Shown one piece after another: positions 40,510 to 50,101 of a DNA stretch of 58,392 nt. Within the stretch, counting starts at the first letter, position 1. Each line of letters begins with the position of its first letter. Where the stretch lies: contig JALOOI010000002.1 of NCBI GenBank assembly GCA_025454495.1, positions 1-58,392 of the forward strand. The letters are read 5' to 3'. Origin of the DNA: Anaerolineae bacterium. Lineage in GTDB: Bacteria; Chloroflexota; Anaerolineae; Aggregatilineales; Phototrophicaceae. Under the pieces are notes generated by a model. The model did no database searches, was not told the DNA's origin, and was given only the letters and a program-made list of their open reading frames with translations. The position numbers were made by a program, and so were the translations under genes.

Positions 40510-43500
40510 ATGAGCGCAACCTCAACTTTCCAAACCCTGCTGGCACGCTCCAACCGTGAAAAACTGCTCTGGCGCAGTCTTTCGGCTGTGGTGGCCGCCG
40601 TCACGCTGCTGGCTTACGGGGTGTATCTGGTGAATGGGCTGCAATACAGCCGCCAGCCCTTTCCGGGCTTCATGCTCACCTACACGAACACCATCAACGG
40701 CGGGCTGCCGGCGAACAGTTCTGGCACCTGGGCCGGGCTGGCGGCCGGGCTGGTGCGCCATGACTGGATTATCGGCATTAATGAGGTAGACCTGCGCGGG
40801 GCCGCCGGGGATTATGCTGCCCTGCGGACGAATTACCATGCCACGCTGCGCCAGTTGGCCGCTGGCGACAGCATCAGCATCACTTTCCAGCGCGATACCG
40901 CCCGCGTGCCGGCACCGGCCGGTGCCGATTGTACCCCGCTGACTGACGGTTTCGTGGAGTGCCGCCTGCCGGTGCGCCTGGAAGCGCTCTCCACCGGCGA
41001 TTTTCTGGCCTTCTTCCTGCTGCCCTACGTCGCCGGCATCTTCGTCATCTTCGCCGGGCTGCTCATCCTGTGGCTGCGCTCCGATACGCTGGAAGGCTTC
41101 CTGGCGCTGACCATGGCCTTCACCGGGGCCATTTTCATCGGCGGCCTGTTCGATGTCGCGTCGTCACATGTGCTGATCCCGCTGTGGATTATCGCGGCGA
41201 CGGTGCTGGGCGGCGTGATGATGTCCCTGGGGATGGCTTTCCCCATGCCCTCGCGCCTGGCCAATCGCTGGCCGCTGAGCCTGCTGCTGCCCTTCGTGCC
41301 GGGCGCAGTCATCGCGCTGGCGGGGCTGCGCAGCTATGTTACGCCCCTCAGCCCGCTGGATAACCAGGCGACGCAAACGGGGACGATTATGTGCATCGCC
41401 GGCGTGGTGGTGCTGCTGCTGCTGCAATTCTTCTCGCAGCGGCCGCGGGCCATGACCGCCGCCACCCGCGACCAGACCTTCGCCATTTTGATCGGCACCG
41501 GCATTTTGCTCATCCCGGCGCTGCTGTGGCTGGCGGGGCGCTTCCTGATGCCCCTGCCCATCCCGCTGGAAGCGCTCATGCCGCTGTTCGTCTTCCCCAC
41601 GGCTGCCGTCGCCTATGCCGTGCTGCAATACCGCCGCCTGGATACGGATGTTATCCTCAGCCAGAGCATCACCCATTTCATCATGGCGCTCACGCTGATC
41701 GTGTCCATCTTCCTCGTTACCCTGGGCGGCACGCTGCTCACGCGCACCTTCCTCGACGTTAGCGACCCGCTGTGGATTTCGGTCATTTTATTTGCCATGG
41801 TGCTGCTGTTTAGCCCGTTTCGCAACTGGCTTCAGGAACGCATCGACAGCATTTACTACCGCGCCCGGCGCAATTATCAGGCGCAGGTGGAAGCCTTTGG
41901 CCAGAAGCTGACCAGCATCAGCGAATACCCGCGCATCATCGAAGAATTTCGTCAGACGCTGGAGCAAAATCTTGCGCCGGCCGCGATTTTTATCTTCGTG
42001 GGCCAGCGCGACAGCGACGACTATACCGAACTGGGCCAGCAGAGCGATTTACGCTTCAGCGCCGGCAGCCCGGTGATTAAGCTGCTGTCCGGCTCTGACC
42101 AGGCCATCAGCCTGCAAACCGGGCAGATCTGGCCGCAGGTGCTGTGGTCAGAACGCGCCCGGCTGATGATTTTGCGGGCGGCCATCCTGGCCCCGCTGCC
42201 GGGCACGGGCCGGCTGAACGGTTTCGTCATCCTGGGGCCGTCGCGCTCCGGCCGCCCCTACCAGTACGACGAACTGCGCTTCATCAACAATCTGGTGGGC
42301 CAGTTCGCCATCTCCACCGAACGCGCCCAGGTCATCACCTCGCTGGATCGCCGCGTGAAAGAGCTGGAAGTGCTCAGCCAGGTGGGCAATGCTGTTAATT
42401 TCACCATCGAATTCGATGATCTGCTGGAACTCATCAGCGCCCAGACAGCCCGGCTGATTGATGCCCGCTGTTTTTACATCACCCTGTATGAGGAGAGCAT
42501 CCAGCAAATGCGCTTCGCCTTCTTCCTGGAAGATGACGAGCGCTACAACGACAACGAAAATCGCCGCTGGGCGCTGGACGATGGGCTGTTCAGCGAAGTG
42601 GTACGCACGGGCAAAGCGCTGCGCGTGACCAATTATGCCCTGGAGATGAAAATTCGCAGCGCCACCCGCCATTTTGAAAGCGATGGGCTGCGGGCGTGGA
42701 TGGGCGTGCCGCTGACTGCGCCGCGCCGCATCATGGGTGTGATCGCGGTGGGCAAATTGAACACCGATGAAAATTACACCGATGAGCAGTTTAAAATCTT
42801 CAGCGACATCGGCTCGCTGGCCGCCACCTCCATCGACAAAGCGGCGCTGTTCACCGAAACGCGCATCCGCGAGCGCCAGCTTACCGCGCTGAACGACATC
42901 ACCCGCCAGCTTGTGGCCACCGAATCCAACGTGGAAAAGCTGCTGGGCCTCATCATGAGCAGCGCGGTGGAAATTCTTTCTGCCGAAGCCGGTTCGCTGC
43001 TGCTGACCAGCGACGATGGCAGCAACGAACTGGAATTCCGGGTGGTCATCGGCGGCTCCGGCTCAGAATTGATCGGCCGGCGCTTAAAGATCAGCGAGGG
43101 CATTGTGGGCCAGGTGGCCACCAGCGGCAAGCCCTACATCTCCAATGATGCCGTCAGCGATCCCAAACACCGCAACGTCATCAGCACCGGCAAATTCCAG
43201 ACTTCGAACCTGCTGGCCGTGCCGCTGATCGCCAAAGAACGGGTGATCGGCGTGCTGGAAGTGTTGAACAAGGTCGATGGTACGCCCTTCATCCAGGCGG
43301 ATAGCGACCTGCTGACCACCTTCGCCGGGCAGGCCGCCGTGGCCATCGAAAATGCCCGCCTGCTGCAAATGACCGACCTTCAGCTTGGCCAGCGCGTGCA
43401 GGAACTGGAACTGCTGGAGCGCATCGACTCCGAACTGAATCGCACGCTGGAACTGGGGGCCGTGGCCAGCATCACAGTCCGTTCCGCCCTCAACGCGCTC

Positions 43501-44685
43501 AAAGCCTCCGCCGGGGCCCTGGGCATCGTCAACCAGGCGGAGCGCACGCTGGAGATCATCGCCCTGGAAGGTTACACCGACCAGGAATACCCGCCCGACG
43601 CAAATGGGAGGGTGTGGCCGCTGGATAAGGGCATTGTGCGCCGCGTCATGCGTACCCGCCGCGCCGACCTGGCGACGGACATCAGCATTGACCCGGATTA
43701 TAAAGGCGGGCTGACCGGCAGCCTGTCGCAGATCACCCTGCCCATGTTCAGCGGCAGCGACATTAACGCCATTTTGATCCTGGAAAAGAAGGAACTGCCG
43801 CGCTTCACCCTGCCGGACTGGGCGTTTGCTCAGCGTATTGCCGAACATGCCAGCATCGCCATCGCCAACGCGCAGCTTTACGACGCGCTGACCTCGGCCA
43901 ATCGCTCCAAGAGCGAATTTATGGGCTTTGCCGCGCATGAGCTGAAGAACCCGCTGACTCCCATCAAGGCCTATACGGCCGGCATTCAACAGGGGATGCT
44001 GGGGCCCTTATCGCCGGAGATGTCCGGCGTGGTGAGCATCATCTATTCCAACGTCATCCGCATGGAGCGCATCATCCGCGATTTGCAGGACGCGGCCAAG
44101 CTGGAAGCGGGCCAGTTTAAGCTGGAAGATGTGAAGCCCACCAGCCTGTATGAGGTCATTCAGGCTTCGGTGCAGCCGTTTGATCGCCAGCTTGAGGACA
44201 AAGACCTCACCTTTGTGAACGAAATCCCCGAAGATTTGCCGGCCGCCCTGGGCGATGAAGGCCGGCTGGTGCAGGTGTTCACCAACCTCATCAGCAATTC
44301 CTACAAATACACCGACCCCGAAAAGACCATCCGCGTGACCGGGGAATTCATCGCCGATTATCGCAACCGGGACGGCAAGCGCCTGGGCGCGATGGTGAAA
44401 ATTTCGGTCATTGACCAGGGGTATGGTATGAAGCCGGAAGACCTGGCCCGCCTGGGCAAGGAGAGCTACTTCCGCAGCACCAACGAAGAAGCGAAGAAGA
44501 AAGAAGGCACGGGCCTGGGGATGCGCCTCACCTTCGGCATTGTGGAAAGCCACGGGGGCGATGTGGCCGTGGAGAGCGAATACGGCACCGGCACCAGCTT
44601 CCACATTTTCTTGCCCGTCGCGCCGGATGCAGTGGCCACGCTGCCCTCGCGCCCGCGCCTGGCGGCGGAACCCGCTTCGGATTAA
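40510..44685 (+). CDS. Membrane-bound multi-GAF sensor histidine kinase with PDZ-like extracytoplasmic domain
   Basis: 1391 residues. TM1 (about 23-45) is followed by an extracytoplasmic segment resembling a PDZ domain (about 60-140: GTWAGLAAGLVRHDWIIGIN, LRQLAAGDSISITFQRD), then about seven hydrophobic helices (about 165-420). The cytoplasmic part has a degenerate GAF-like region (about 480-610) and three clear GAF domains (about 640-790, 810-970, 985-1120). The kinase core is complete: H1143 in FAAHELKNPLTPIKAY, N-box NLISNSYKYTD, G1 IDQGYGM, G2 GTGLGM. It should autophosphorylate and signal to an unlinked regulator; no response-regulator gene is adjacent. AGGA sits eight bases before ATG 40510. 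The signal is unknown. Confidence 0.9.
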   Translation: MSATSTFQTLLARSNREKLLWRSLSAVVAAVTLLAYGVYLVNGLQYSRQPFPGFMLTYTNTINGGLPANSSGTWAGLAAGLVRHDWIIGINEVDLRGAAGDYAALRTNYHATLRQLAAGDSISITFQRDTARVPAPAGADCTPLTDGFVECRLPVRLEALSTGDFLAFFLLPYVAGIFVIFAGLLILWLRSDTLEGFLALTMAFTGAIFIGGLFDVASSHVLIPLWIIAATVLGGVMMSLGMAFPMPSRLANRWPLSLLLPFVPGAVIALAGLRSYVTPLSPLDNQATQTGTIMCIAGVVVLLLLQFFSQRPRAMTAATRDQTFAILIGTGILLIPALLWLAGRFLMPLPIPLEALMPLFVFPTAAVAYAVLQYRRLDTDVILSQSITHFIMALTLIVSIFLVTLGGTLLTRTFLDVSDPLWISVILFAMVLLFSPFRNWLQERIDSIYYRARRNYQAQVEAFGQKLTSISEYPRIIEEFRQTLEQNLAPAAIFIFVGQRDSDDYTELGQQSDLRFSAGSPVIKLLSGSDQAISLQTGQIWPQVLWSERARLMILRAAILAPLPGTGRLNGFVILGPSRSGRPYQYDELRFINNLVGQFAISTERAQVITSLDRRVKELEVLSQVGNAVNFTIEFDDLLELISAQTARLIDARCFYITLYEESIQQMRFAFFLEDDERYNDNENRRWALDDGLFSEVVRTGKALRVTNYALEMKIRSATRHFESDGLRAWMGVPLTAPRRIMGVIAVGKLNTDENYTDEQFKIFSDIGSLAATSIDKAALFTETRIRERQLTALNDITRQLVATESNVEKLLGLIMSSAVEILSAEAGSLLLTSDDGSNELEFRVVIGGSGSELIGRRLKISEGIVGQVATSGKPYISNDAVSDPKHRNVISTGKFQTSNLLAVPLIAKERVIGVLEVLNKVDGTPFIQADSDLLTTFAGQAAVAIENARLLQMTDLQLGQRVQELELLERIDSELNRTLELGAVASITVRSALNALKASAGALGIVNQAERTLEIIALEGYTDQEYPPDANGRVWPLDKGIVRRVMRTRRADLATDISIDPDYKGGLTGSLSQITLPMFSGSDINAILILEKKELPRFTLPDWAFAQRIAEHASIAIANAQLYDALTSANRSKSEFMGFAAHELKNPLTPIKAYTAGIQQGMLGPLSPEMSGVVSIIYSNVIRMERIIRDLQDAAKLEAGQFKLEDVKPTSLYEVIQASVQPFDRQLEDKDLTFVNEIPEDLPAALGDEGRLVQVFTNLISNSYKYTDPEKTIRVTGEFIADYRNRDGKRLGAMVKISVIDQGYGMKPEDLARLGKESYFRSTNEEAKKKEGTGLGMRLTFGIVESHGGDVAVESEYGTGTSFHIFLPVAPDAVATLPSRPRLAAEPASD

Positions 44686-44690
44686 TGCGC

Positions 44691-44712
44691 CGGGGGGCTG
44701 CCCCGCCCCCCG
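44691..44712 (+). terminator. Hairpin between convergent kinase and trxA genes
   Basis: Perfect 8-bp stem CGGGGGGC/GCCCCCCG with a 6-nt loop in the 38-bp gap. No T-tract; position between two convergent stops suggests a shared terminator. Confidence 0.5.
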
Positions 44713-44723
44713 CCAACACCGCC

Positions 44724-45050
44724 CTACAGGTGCGACACCAGCTTGCCGACGATTTTATCCTTCGCCTTGTAGCCGGTGATGCGTTCCACCACTTCGCCAT
44801 TCTTGAACAGAATGAGGGTGGGGATGCCCATAATCCCGTACTGTTGCAGCACGGCGGGGTTAATATCGGCATCGACCTTGGCCACGCGCAGGCGGCCCTT
44901 ATACTCGGTGGCAATTTCATCCACAATCGGCGCGATCATGCGGCACGGGCCGCACCATTCCGCCCAGAAATCCACCAGCACCGGCACCGACGAATCCAGC
45001 ACTTCGGTCTTGAATTCGGCTTCATTGACATCAAAGGTATTGGCACCCAT
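44724..45050 (-). CDS. trxA: Thioredoxin
   Basis: 108 residues, the canonical length. The redox motif WCGPC (C33, C36) and the cis-proline loop MGIPTLILFKNG are intact, together with VDFWAEWCGPC and KVDADINPAV. Cytoplasmic dithiol-disulfide reductase for ribonucleotide reductase and protein repair. It ends the minus-strand cluster that begins with hrcA, but a 140-bp gap with a hairpin (45136-45163) and a TATAAA-like box near 45171 suggests it may also have its own promoter. Confidence 0.97.
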   Translation of the reverse strand: MGANTFDVNEAEFKTEVLDSSVPVLVDFWAEWCGPCRMIAPIVDEIATEYKGRLRVAKVDADINPAVLQQYGIMGIPTLILFKNGEVVERITGYKAKDKIVGKLVSHL

Positions 45051-45135
45051 GTTGCGGTTTGCTCCTCACAGTTAACCCGGCTGCCCGTCCCGCGGTCGGG
45101 CCGGGGCAGATACCATCACTACAGATAAGGATGCA

Positions 45136-45163
45136 CCCGGCGGTGCAGACCTTACCCGCCGGG
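45136..45163 (-). other. GC hairpin between the Mut7-C gene and trxA
   Basis: Perfect 8-bp stem CCCGGCGG/CCGCCGGG with a 12-nt loop, in the 140-bp gap. No U-tract follows. It could be a weak terminator of the Mut7-C gene or part of the trxA leader. Confidence 0.4.
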
Positions 45164-45190
45164 GAGCGTTTATACACTTTTGCGATACTC

Positions 45191-45940
45191 TTAGCCCTGC
45201 GCCGGCGGCTCCAGCACCTGGCGGATCATCTGCGCCATTTTTTCGTAGTGCGAGCCTTTCCAGTAAATTTGCCCGCAGGACTGGCAGCGGTGGAAGGTGT
45301 CAAAAGTGGCCAGCGTTTCTGGCTTCAGGCGATGGGCGATGTCGGCACGGGCGACGCTGCTGAGGGTGCCGTTGCACTTCATGCAAAACGCAAACGGCGC
45401 GGCCAGCGGGGCCAGGGCATAGCGCTGGACGATCTCTTGCAGGCTGAGCAGCGAGGTGGTATGGCGGACGAAATAGCCCCACGTCACCCGTGAGCGCTTG
45501 AGCAGGCCAATATCGCGGGTGAGCAAAATGCGCTGCTCCACGTCCGAAACGCGCGCCAGTTCTTCATCGTCGTAATCATTGCGGTACAGCGTATCAAAGC
45601 CCATCATCCGCAGGTAGGCCGCCAGCCGGCCCAGATGCGTATCCAGGATGAAGCGCGGCCGCCCGGGGTACGGCGGAATCAGCGGCAGCAGCCGGCCCGC
45701 CGGCACCTGGGCCGCGCTGTCGTACACCTCGATCCGGTCATCCGGCTGCACAATATACTCAAAGGTGACGGCCGCGCCATTGACCACCAGCGCCAGCACT
45801 TCCGGGTGCGGCGGCCCCAGCGATTCCAGCATATCTTTGATGGAGGCTTTCCAGTCGAAGGGGTGCGCGATGGTGGTATGGCGCTGGCGGCGCGGTAAAA
45901 AGTCGTTCAGTCCGCCGTGAAAGGTGAAATAGGCCAGCAT
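45191..45940 (-). CDS. Mut7-C PIN-domain RNase with N-terminal ubiquitin-like domain
   Basis: 249 residues. Residues 1-80 resemble the Mut7-C ubiquitin/ThiS-like domain (VVNGAAVTFEYIVQPDDRIEVYD region). From about 93 is the Mut7-C PIN-like RNase: FILDTHLGRLAAYLRMMGFD with the first catalytic Asp, RNDYDDEELARV and ILLTRDIGLLKR. A C-terminal zinc ribbon has two Cys pairs (CMKCNG and CQSCGQ). The family is widespread in bacteria; RNA cleavage is predicted from fold and not proven. It starts seven bases before the end of prmA, so it belongs to the dnaJ-prmA transcript. Confidence 0.88.
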   Translation of the reverse strand: MLAYFTFHGGLNDFLPRRQRHTTIAHPFDWKASIKDMLESLGPPHPEVLALVVNGAAVTFEYIVQPDDRIEVYDSAAQVPAGRLLPLIPPYPGRPRFILDTHLGRLAAYLRMMGFDTLYRNDYDDEELARVSDVEQRILLTRDIGLLKRSRVTWGYFVRHTTSLLSLQEIVQRYALAPLAAPFAFCMKCNGTLSSVARADIAHRLKPETLATFDTFHRCQSCGQIYWKGSHYEKMAQMIRQVLEPPAQG

Positions 45941-45947
45941 GGCATCT

Positions 45948-46868
45948 TTATTCCGCCGGGGGCCGCCGTGCTTCGATCAGCACCCAGTCACCCTGCTGGC
46001 GGCGGGCCACGGGCAGCAGCCCGGTACGGCGCAGCGCGGCTTCCACGTCATCCGCCTGATCGTGAATGATGCCGCTGAAGATAGCCCGGCCGCCGGGGCG
46101 CACCAGGTCGCCCAGGTGCTCAGCGCACATGGCAATAATCGTGCGGGCCAGAATATTCACCAGCGCCAGGTCGAAGCGGCGGGCCGAGGTGATGAGGGTT
46201 TCCAGGCTGCCGGTGTGCGCCTGGATGAGCGCAGCCACGCCGTTGGCGGCCGCATTCTCCCCGGTGATCTTCACCGCCAGCGGGTCAATATCCACCGCCA
46301 CCACTTTCGCCGCCTGCATTTTGGCGGCCGCAATGGCCAGAATGCCGCTGCCACAGCCCAGGTCGATCACGTCCAGGCCGGGCTGCATCAGGTCTTCCAG
46401 CGCTTCCAGGCAAAGCTGCGTGGTGGGGTGCGTGCCGGTGCCGAAGGCCATGCCAGGGTCCAGCGCGATGACCACATCTTCCGGCTGCGGTTGCAGGTCA
46501 ATCCACGCCGGGCGAATGAGGATGCGCCGGCCAATGCGTACCGGGTGATAATGCTTCTTCCAGGCTTCGCCCCAGTCCTCATCATCCACAATGTGGTAGA
46601 CCGGCTGCGGCATGGGATACAGCATGTTCATGTAGCCGATGGCCTGATTAATGGCCTGCTGCGTGGCCGGGGTGCGGTCATCGTGGGCGAAGTAACCGCG
46701 CACGATGAGCATTTCTGGCGGCGGCACCTGGTCTTCATCCAGCTTATCCTGCGGCAGGTCGGCATATTCCACCGCCACGCCCTGGTGACACCAGCGCTGC
46801 AATTCATACGCCAGCGCTTCAGCCGCTTCGCCATCCACCCGTAAAGACACTTCCACCCACTGCGCCAT
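45948..46868 (-). CDS. prmA: Ribosomal protein L11 methyltransferase
   Basis: 306 residues from ATG 46868 (MAQWVEVSLRV). Class I SAM methyltransferase that trimethylates ribosomal protein L11. The N-terminal substrate-recognition domain is followed by ALDPGMAFGTGTHPTTQLC (family signature), VIDLGCGSGILAIAAAK (SAM loop), VDIDPLAV and LVNILARTII (NxxA/NPPY-like catalytic region). It follows dnaJ after 31 bases; dnaJ-prmA adjacency is common in many bacteria. The ribosome-binding site is weak, so translation may depend on readthrough coupling. Confidence 0.94.
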   Translation of the reverse strand: MAQWVEVSLRVDGEAAEALAYELQRWCHQGVAVEYADLPQDKLDEDQVPPPEMLIVRGYFAHDDRTPATQQAINQAIGYMNMLYPMPQPVYHIVDDEDWGEAWKKHYHPVRIGRRILIRPAWIDLQPQPEDVVIALDPGMAFGTGTHPTTQLCLEALEDLMQPGLDVIDLGCGSGILAIAAAKMQAAKVVAVDIDPLAVKITGENAAANGVAALIQAHTGSLETLITSARRFDLALVNILARTIIAMCAEHLGDLVRPGGRAIFSGIIHDQADDVEAALRRTGLLPVARRQQGDWVLIEARRPPAE

Positions 46869-46899
46869 ACATCGTTGCCCATCCGGGGCAGCCGGGGCC

Positions 46900-48063
46900 C
46901 TAACTCTGGCCCTGGTCGCCACCGTTGATAAAATCCATCACCCGTTCAAAGAAGCCGCGCCCGTTCTGGTGCCCCGACTGAATATCCTTGCCGAAGGTTT
47001 CGGCAAGCTGCTCGAACAATTCGCGCTGGCGCGGGGTCAGTTTGGCGGGCACCGCCACATTGATATACACCAGTTGGTCGCCGCGGCCGGCGCTGCTGCC
47101 ATCGCTGCGCAGGCGGGGCACGCCCTTGCCGCGCAGCCGGAACACCTTGCCGGTCTGCGTCCCTGGCGGCACCACCAGGTCAACCTCGCCATCAATGGTC
47201 GGGATGATGACTTTATCGCCCAGGGCGGCCTGGGCCACGTTCACGCTCCAGTCCAGGATGATGTCATTATCGCGGCGCTTAAAATATTCGTGGTCTTTGA
47301 TGTGCACCACCACGTACAAATCGCCGCGCGGTGCGCCCATTTCGCCCACGTCACCCTCGGCGGGGTGATGAATCCGCAGCCCTTCGGACACGCCGGCCGG
47401 AATACGGACGTTCATGCTCACTTTGCGGCGTTTGCGCCCGCTGCCATCGCAGTTGCGGCAGGGATTGGTGATGATGGTGCCTTTGCCCCCGCAGCGCGGG
47501 CAGGCAGTAACGCGCACCACCGAGCCTAAAAAGCTCTGCGTCACCCGGCGCACTTCCCCCGCGCCGTTGCATTCCGGGCAGGTGACGGGCATAGAGCCGG
47601 CTTCGGCCCCGCTGCCGCTGCACACCTCGCACGTTTCCAGCCGCTGGAAATCCACCGCTTTGCTATCAATCCCCAGGGCCGCTTCGATAAATTCGATGGT
47701 GACATCCACGCGAATATCGCCGCCGGCCCGGGGCCCGCGGCGCGTTTGCTGCCGGCCGCCGACGAAATTGCTGAAGAAGTCGTCGAAGATGTCGGCAAAA
47801 TCGGTGGCGGTGAAGCCGGGCCCGCCGGCCGCCCCGCCCGCACCCTGCACCCCGGCATGGCCAAAGCGATCATAACGGGCGCGTTTGTTCTCATCCGCGA
47901 GGACTTCATACGCTTCGTTGATCTCTTTGAATTTGGCGGCTGCGTCCGCCTCTTTGTTCACATCCGGGTGATACTGGCGGGCCAGTTTGCGAAAGGCGCT
48001 CTTGATCTCGTCTTTCGAGGCCGTTTTAGCAATTCCAAGGATCTCGTAGTAGTCGCGTGCCAT
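46900..48063 (-). CDS. dnaJ: Molecular chaperone DnaJ (Hsp40)
   Basis: 387 residues, full class I architecture. J domain with HPD at 32-34, a Gly-rich linker (GAGGAAGGPGF), four CxxCxGxG zinc repeats (CEVCSGSG, CPECNGAG, CPRCGGKG, CRNCDGSG) and the C-terminal substrate-binding beta domains (VVVHIKDHEYFKRRDNDI). It stimulates DnaK ATPase and delivers unfolded clients. It is separated from dnaK by 106 bp containing a strong hairpin. Downstream genes are prmA and the Mut7-C protein. Confidence 0.98.
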   Translation of the reverse strand: MARDYYEILGIAKTASKDEIKSAFRKLARQYHPDVNKEADAAAKFKEINEAYEVLADENKRARYDRFGHAGVQGAGGAAGGPGFTATDFADIFDDFFSNFVGGRQQTRRGPRAGGDIRVDVTIEFIEAALGIDSKAVDFQRLETCEVCSGSGAEAGSMPVTCPECNGAGEVRRVTQSFLGSVVRVTACPRCGGKGTIITNPCRNCDGSGRKRRKVSMNVRIPAGVSEGLRIHHPAEGDVGEMGAPRGDLYVVVHIKDHEYFKRRDNDIILDWSVNVAQAALGDKVIIPTIDGEVDLVVPPGTQTGKVFRLRGKGVPRLRSDGSSAGRGDQLVYINVAVPAKLTPRQRELFEQLAETFGKDIQSGHQNGRGFFERVMDFINGGDQGQS

Positions 48064-48111
48064 AACAGCGTATTATCCAGTCGTCGGCGGAAGCGGGCAG
48101 AACGGGCCAAT

Positions 48112-48144
48112 ATGGGGGCGGGCACCGGCAGCACCCGCCCCCAT
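48112..48144 (-). other. Perfect hairpin in the dnaK-dnaJ intergenic region
   Basis: 11-bp perfect inverted repeat ATGGGGGCGGG/CCCGCCCCCAT with an 11-nt loop, starting 26 bases after the dnaK stop. No T-run follows, so partial termination, RNA processing or 3'-end protection of the dnaK transcript are all possible. Confidence 0.6.
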
Positions 48145-48169
48145 CCACAGCGCCGGGGCAGTCCCCGGT

Positions 48170-50044
48170 TTACGTTTCGGTGAATTCCGCGTCCACCACG
48201 TCTTCGCCATCGCGCTTCGCCCCGGCCGGGGCAGCTTCTTCGCCCGGCTGCTGGTACATGCTGGCCCCCAGGCTTTGCAGGTGCTGCACCAGCGCTTCGG
48301 TGGCGTTCTTGATGGCGGCGGTATCCGTGCCCTCTTTCACCGCGTTCACCGCCGCGATTTTTTCTGCGGCCACTTTTTTCGGTTCTTCCGGCAGGCGGTC
48401 GCCATAATCGCGCAGGAACTTTTCGGTGTTGAAGATGGCCGTTTCGGCCTGGTTTTTCACTTCCACGGTTTCTTTGCGGCGGGCATCTTCGCCGGCGAAT
48501 TTCTCCGCATCTTTCACCATACGGTCAATTTCGGCATCGGAGAGGCCGCTGCTGGCCGTGATGGTGATCTTCTGTTCGCGCCCGGTGGCTTTGTCTTTGG
48601 CGCTCACGTTCAGGATGCCGTTGGCATCAATATCGAAGGTGACTTCCACCTGCGGCACGCCGCGCGGCGCGGGCGGGATGCCATCCAGAATGAACTTGCC
48701 CAGGGATTTGTTATCGGCGGCCATGGGGCGCTCGCCCTGAAGCACATGGATTTCCACCTGGGTCTGGTTATCGGCCGCGGTGGAAAAGACCTGGCTCTTG
48801 TGAATCGGGATGGTGGTATTACGGTCGATGATGGGCGTGGCCACGCCGCCCAGGGTTTCCACGCTCAGCGTCAGCGGGGTTACGTCCAGCAGCAGAATAT
48901 CTTTCACATCGCCGCCCAGCACACCCGCCTGGATGGCCGCGCCCAGGGCGACGACTTCATCCGGGTTCACGCCTTTGGTCGGCTCTTTGCCGAAGAAGCC
49001 TTTCACCGCTTCCTGAATGGCGGGCATACGGGTCATGCCGCCCACCAGGATCACCGCGTCAATTTCGCCCTTGTCGATTTTGGCATCGCGCAGGGCCTGT
49101 TCGCAGGGGCGAATGCTCTTCTGGATGAGATCATCGCACAACTGCTCCAGTTTGGCGCGGGTGAGCGTGATGTTCAGGTGTTTGGGGCCGCTGGCATCGG
49201 CCGTGATGAAGGGCAGGTTAATATCGGAGCTTTGCGTGCTGGACAGCTCGATTTTGGCTTTTTCCGCCGCTTCCTTCAGGCGTTGCAGGGCCTGCCGGTC
49301 TTTACGCAGGTCGATGCCGTTTTCCTTCTGGAAGCTCTCCGCCAGCCAGCCGATGATGCGCTCATCGAAGTTATCGCCGCCCAGGTAGGTATCGCCATTG
49401 GTGGATTTCACCTCAAACACGCCTTCGGCAATCTCCAGGATGGTGATGTCGAAGGTGCCACCGCCCAGGTCATACACCGCCACGATGCCATCTTTGCGCT
49501 CGCCCATGCCATAGGCCAGCGACGAGGCCGTGGGTTCGTTGATGATACGCAGTACTTCCAGCCCGGCGATTTTGCCGGCATCTTTGGTGGCGTTGCGCTG
49601 CGCGTCGTTGAAGTAAGCCGGAACGGTGATGACCGCCTGCTCCACTTTTTCGCCCAGGTAGGCTTCGGCATCCGCCTTAAGTTTCTGCAAAATCATGGCC
49701 GAAACTTCCGGCGGGCTGTATTCGCGCCCGGCCATGGCCACGCGCACATCGCCATTGCCGGCCGCGCTGACGCGGTACGGCACATGCTTCATGGCTTCCT
49801 GCACCTGCGGATCGGCAAATTTGCGCCCCATGAAGCGCTTGACGGAAAAGACGGTGTTTTCCGGGTTGATGACCGCCTGATTGCGGGCCACCTTGCCCAC
49901 CAGCCGTTCGCTGCCTTTCATGGCCACGACGGAGGGAATGAGGTTATTGCCTTCTGCCGAGGGGATGACCACCGGCTGACCGCCTTCAATGACGGCCACC
50001 ACCGAGTTGGTAGTCCCCAGATCAATCCCGATAATGCGTCCCAT
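48170..50044 (-). CDS. dnaK: Molecular chaperone DnaK (Hsp70)
   Basis: 624 residues. Actin-like ATPase domain with [60 protein letters not shown] and [11 protein letters not shown]; substrate-binding domain with [17 protein letters not shown] and KAKD-like [13 protein letters not shown]; acidic C-terminal tail ([13 protein letters not shown]) matching the EEVD-like end of bacterial DnaK. It works with DnaJ and GrpE in protein folding. grpE lies 57 bases upstream on the same strand, so dnaK is co-transcribed with it. Confidence 0.99.
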   Translation of the reverse strand: MGRIIGIDLGTTNSVVAVIEGGQPVVIPSAEGNNLIPSVVAMKGSERLVGKVARNQAVINPENTVFSVKRFMGRKFADPQVQEAMKHVPYRVSAAGNGDVRVAMAGREYSPPEVSAMILQKLKADAEAYLGEKVEQAVITVPAYFNDAQRNATKDAGKIAGLEVLRIINEPTASSLAYGMGERKDGIVAVYDLGGGTFDITILEIAEGVFEVKSTNGDTYLGGDNFDERIIGWLAESFQKENGIDLRKDRQALQRLKEAAEKAKIELSSTQSSDINLPFITADASGPKHLNITLTRAKLEQLCDDLIQKSIRPCEQALRDAKIDKGEIDAVILVGGMTRMPAIQEAVKGFFGKEPTKGVNPDEVVALGAAIQAGVLGGDVKDILLLDVTPLTLSVETLGGVATPIIDRNTTIPIHKSQVFSTAADNQTQVEIHVLQGERPMAADNKSLGKFILDGIPPAPRGVPQVEVTFDIDANGILNVSAKDKATGREQKITITASSGLSDAEIDRMVKDAEKFAGEDARRKETVEVKNQAETAIFNTEKFLRDYGDRLPEEPKKVAAEKIAAVNAVKEGTDTAAIKNATEALVQHLQSLGASMYQQPGEEAAPAGAKRDGEDVVDAEFTET

Positions 50045-50101
50045 AAGCCGTGTGTTTACTCCTGATGATGATTGAACATGGTCATCGCGCGGGCGGGCAG
50101 G

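Noticed and set aside
48275-50065. 596-codon + strand open frame
   Set aside because: Antisense shadow of dnaK.
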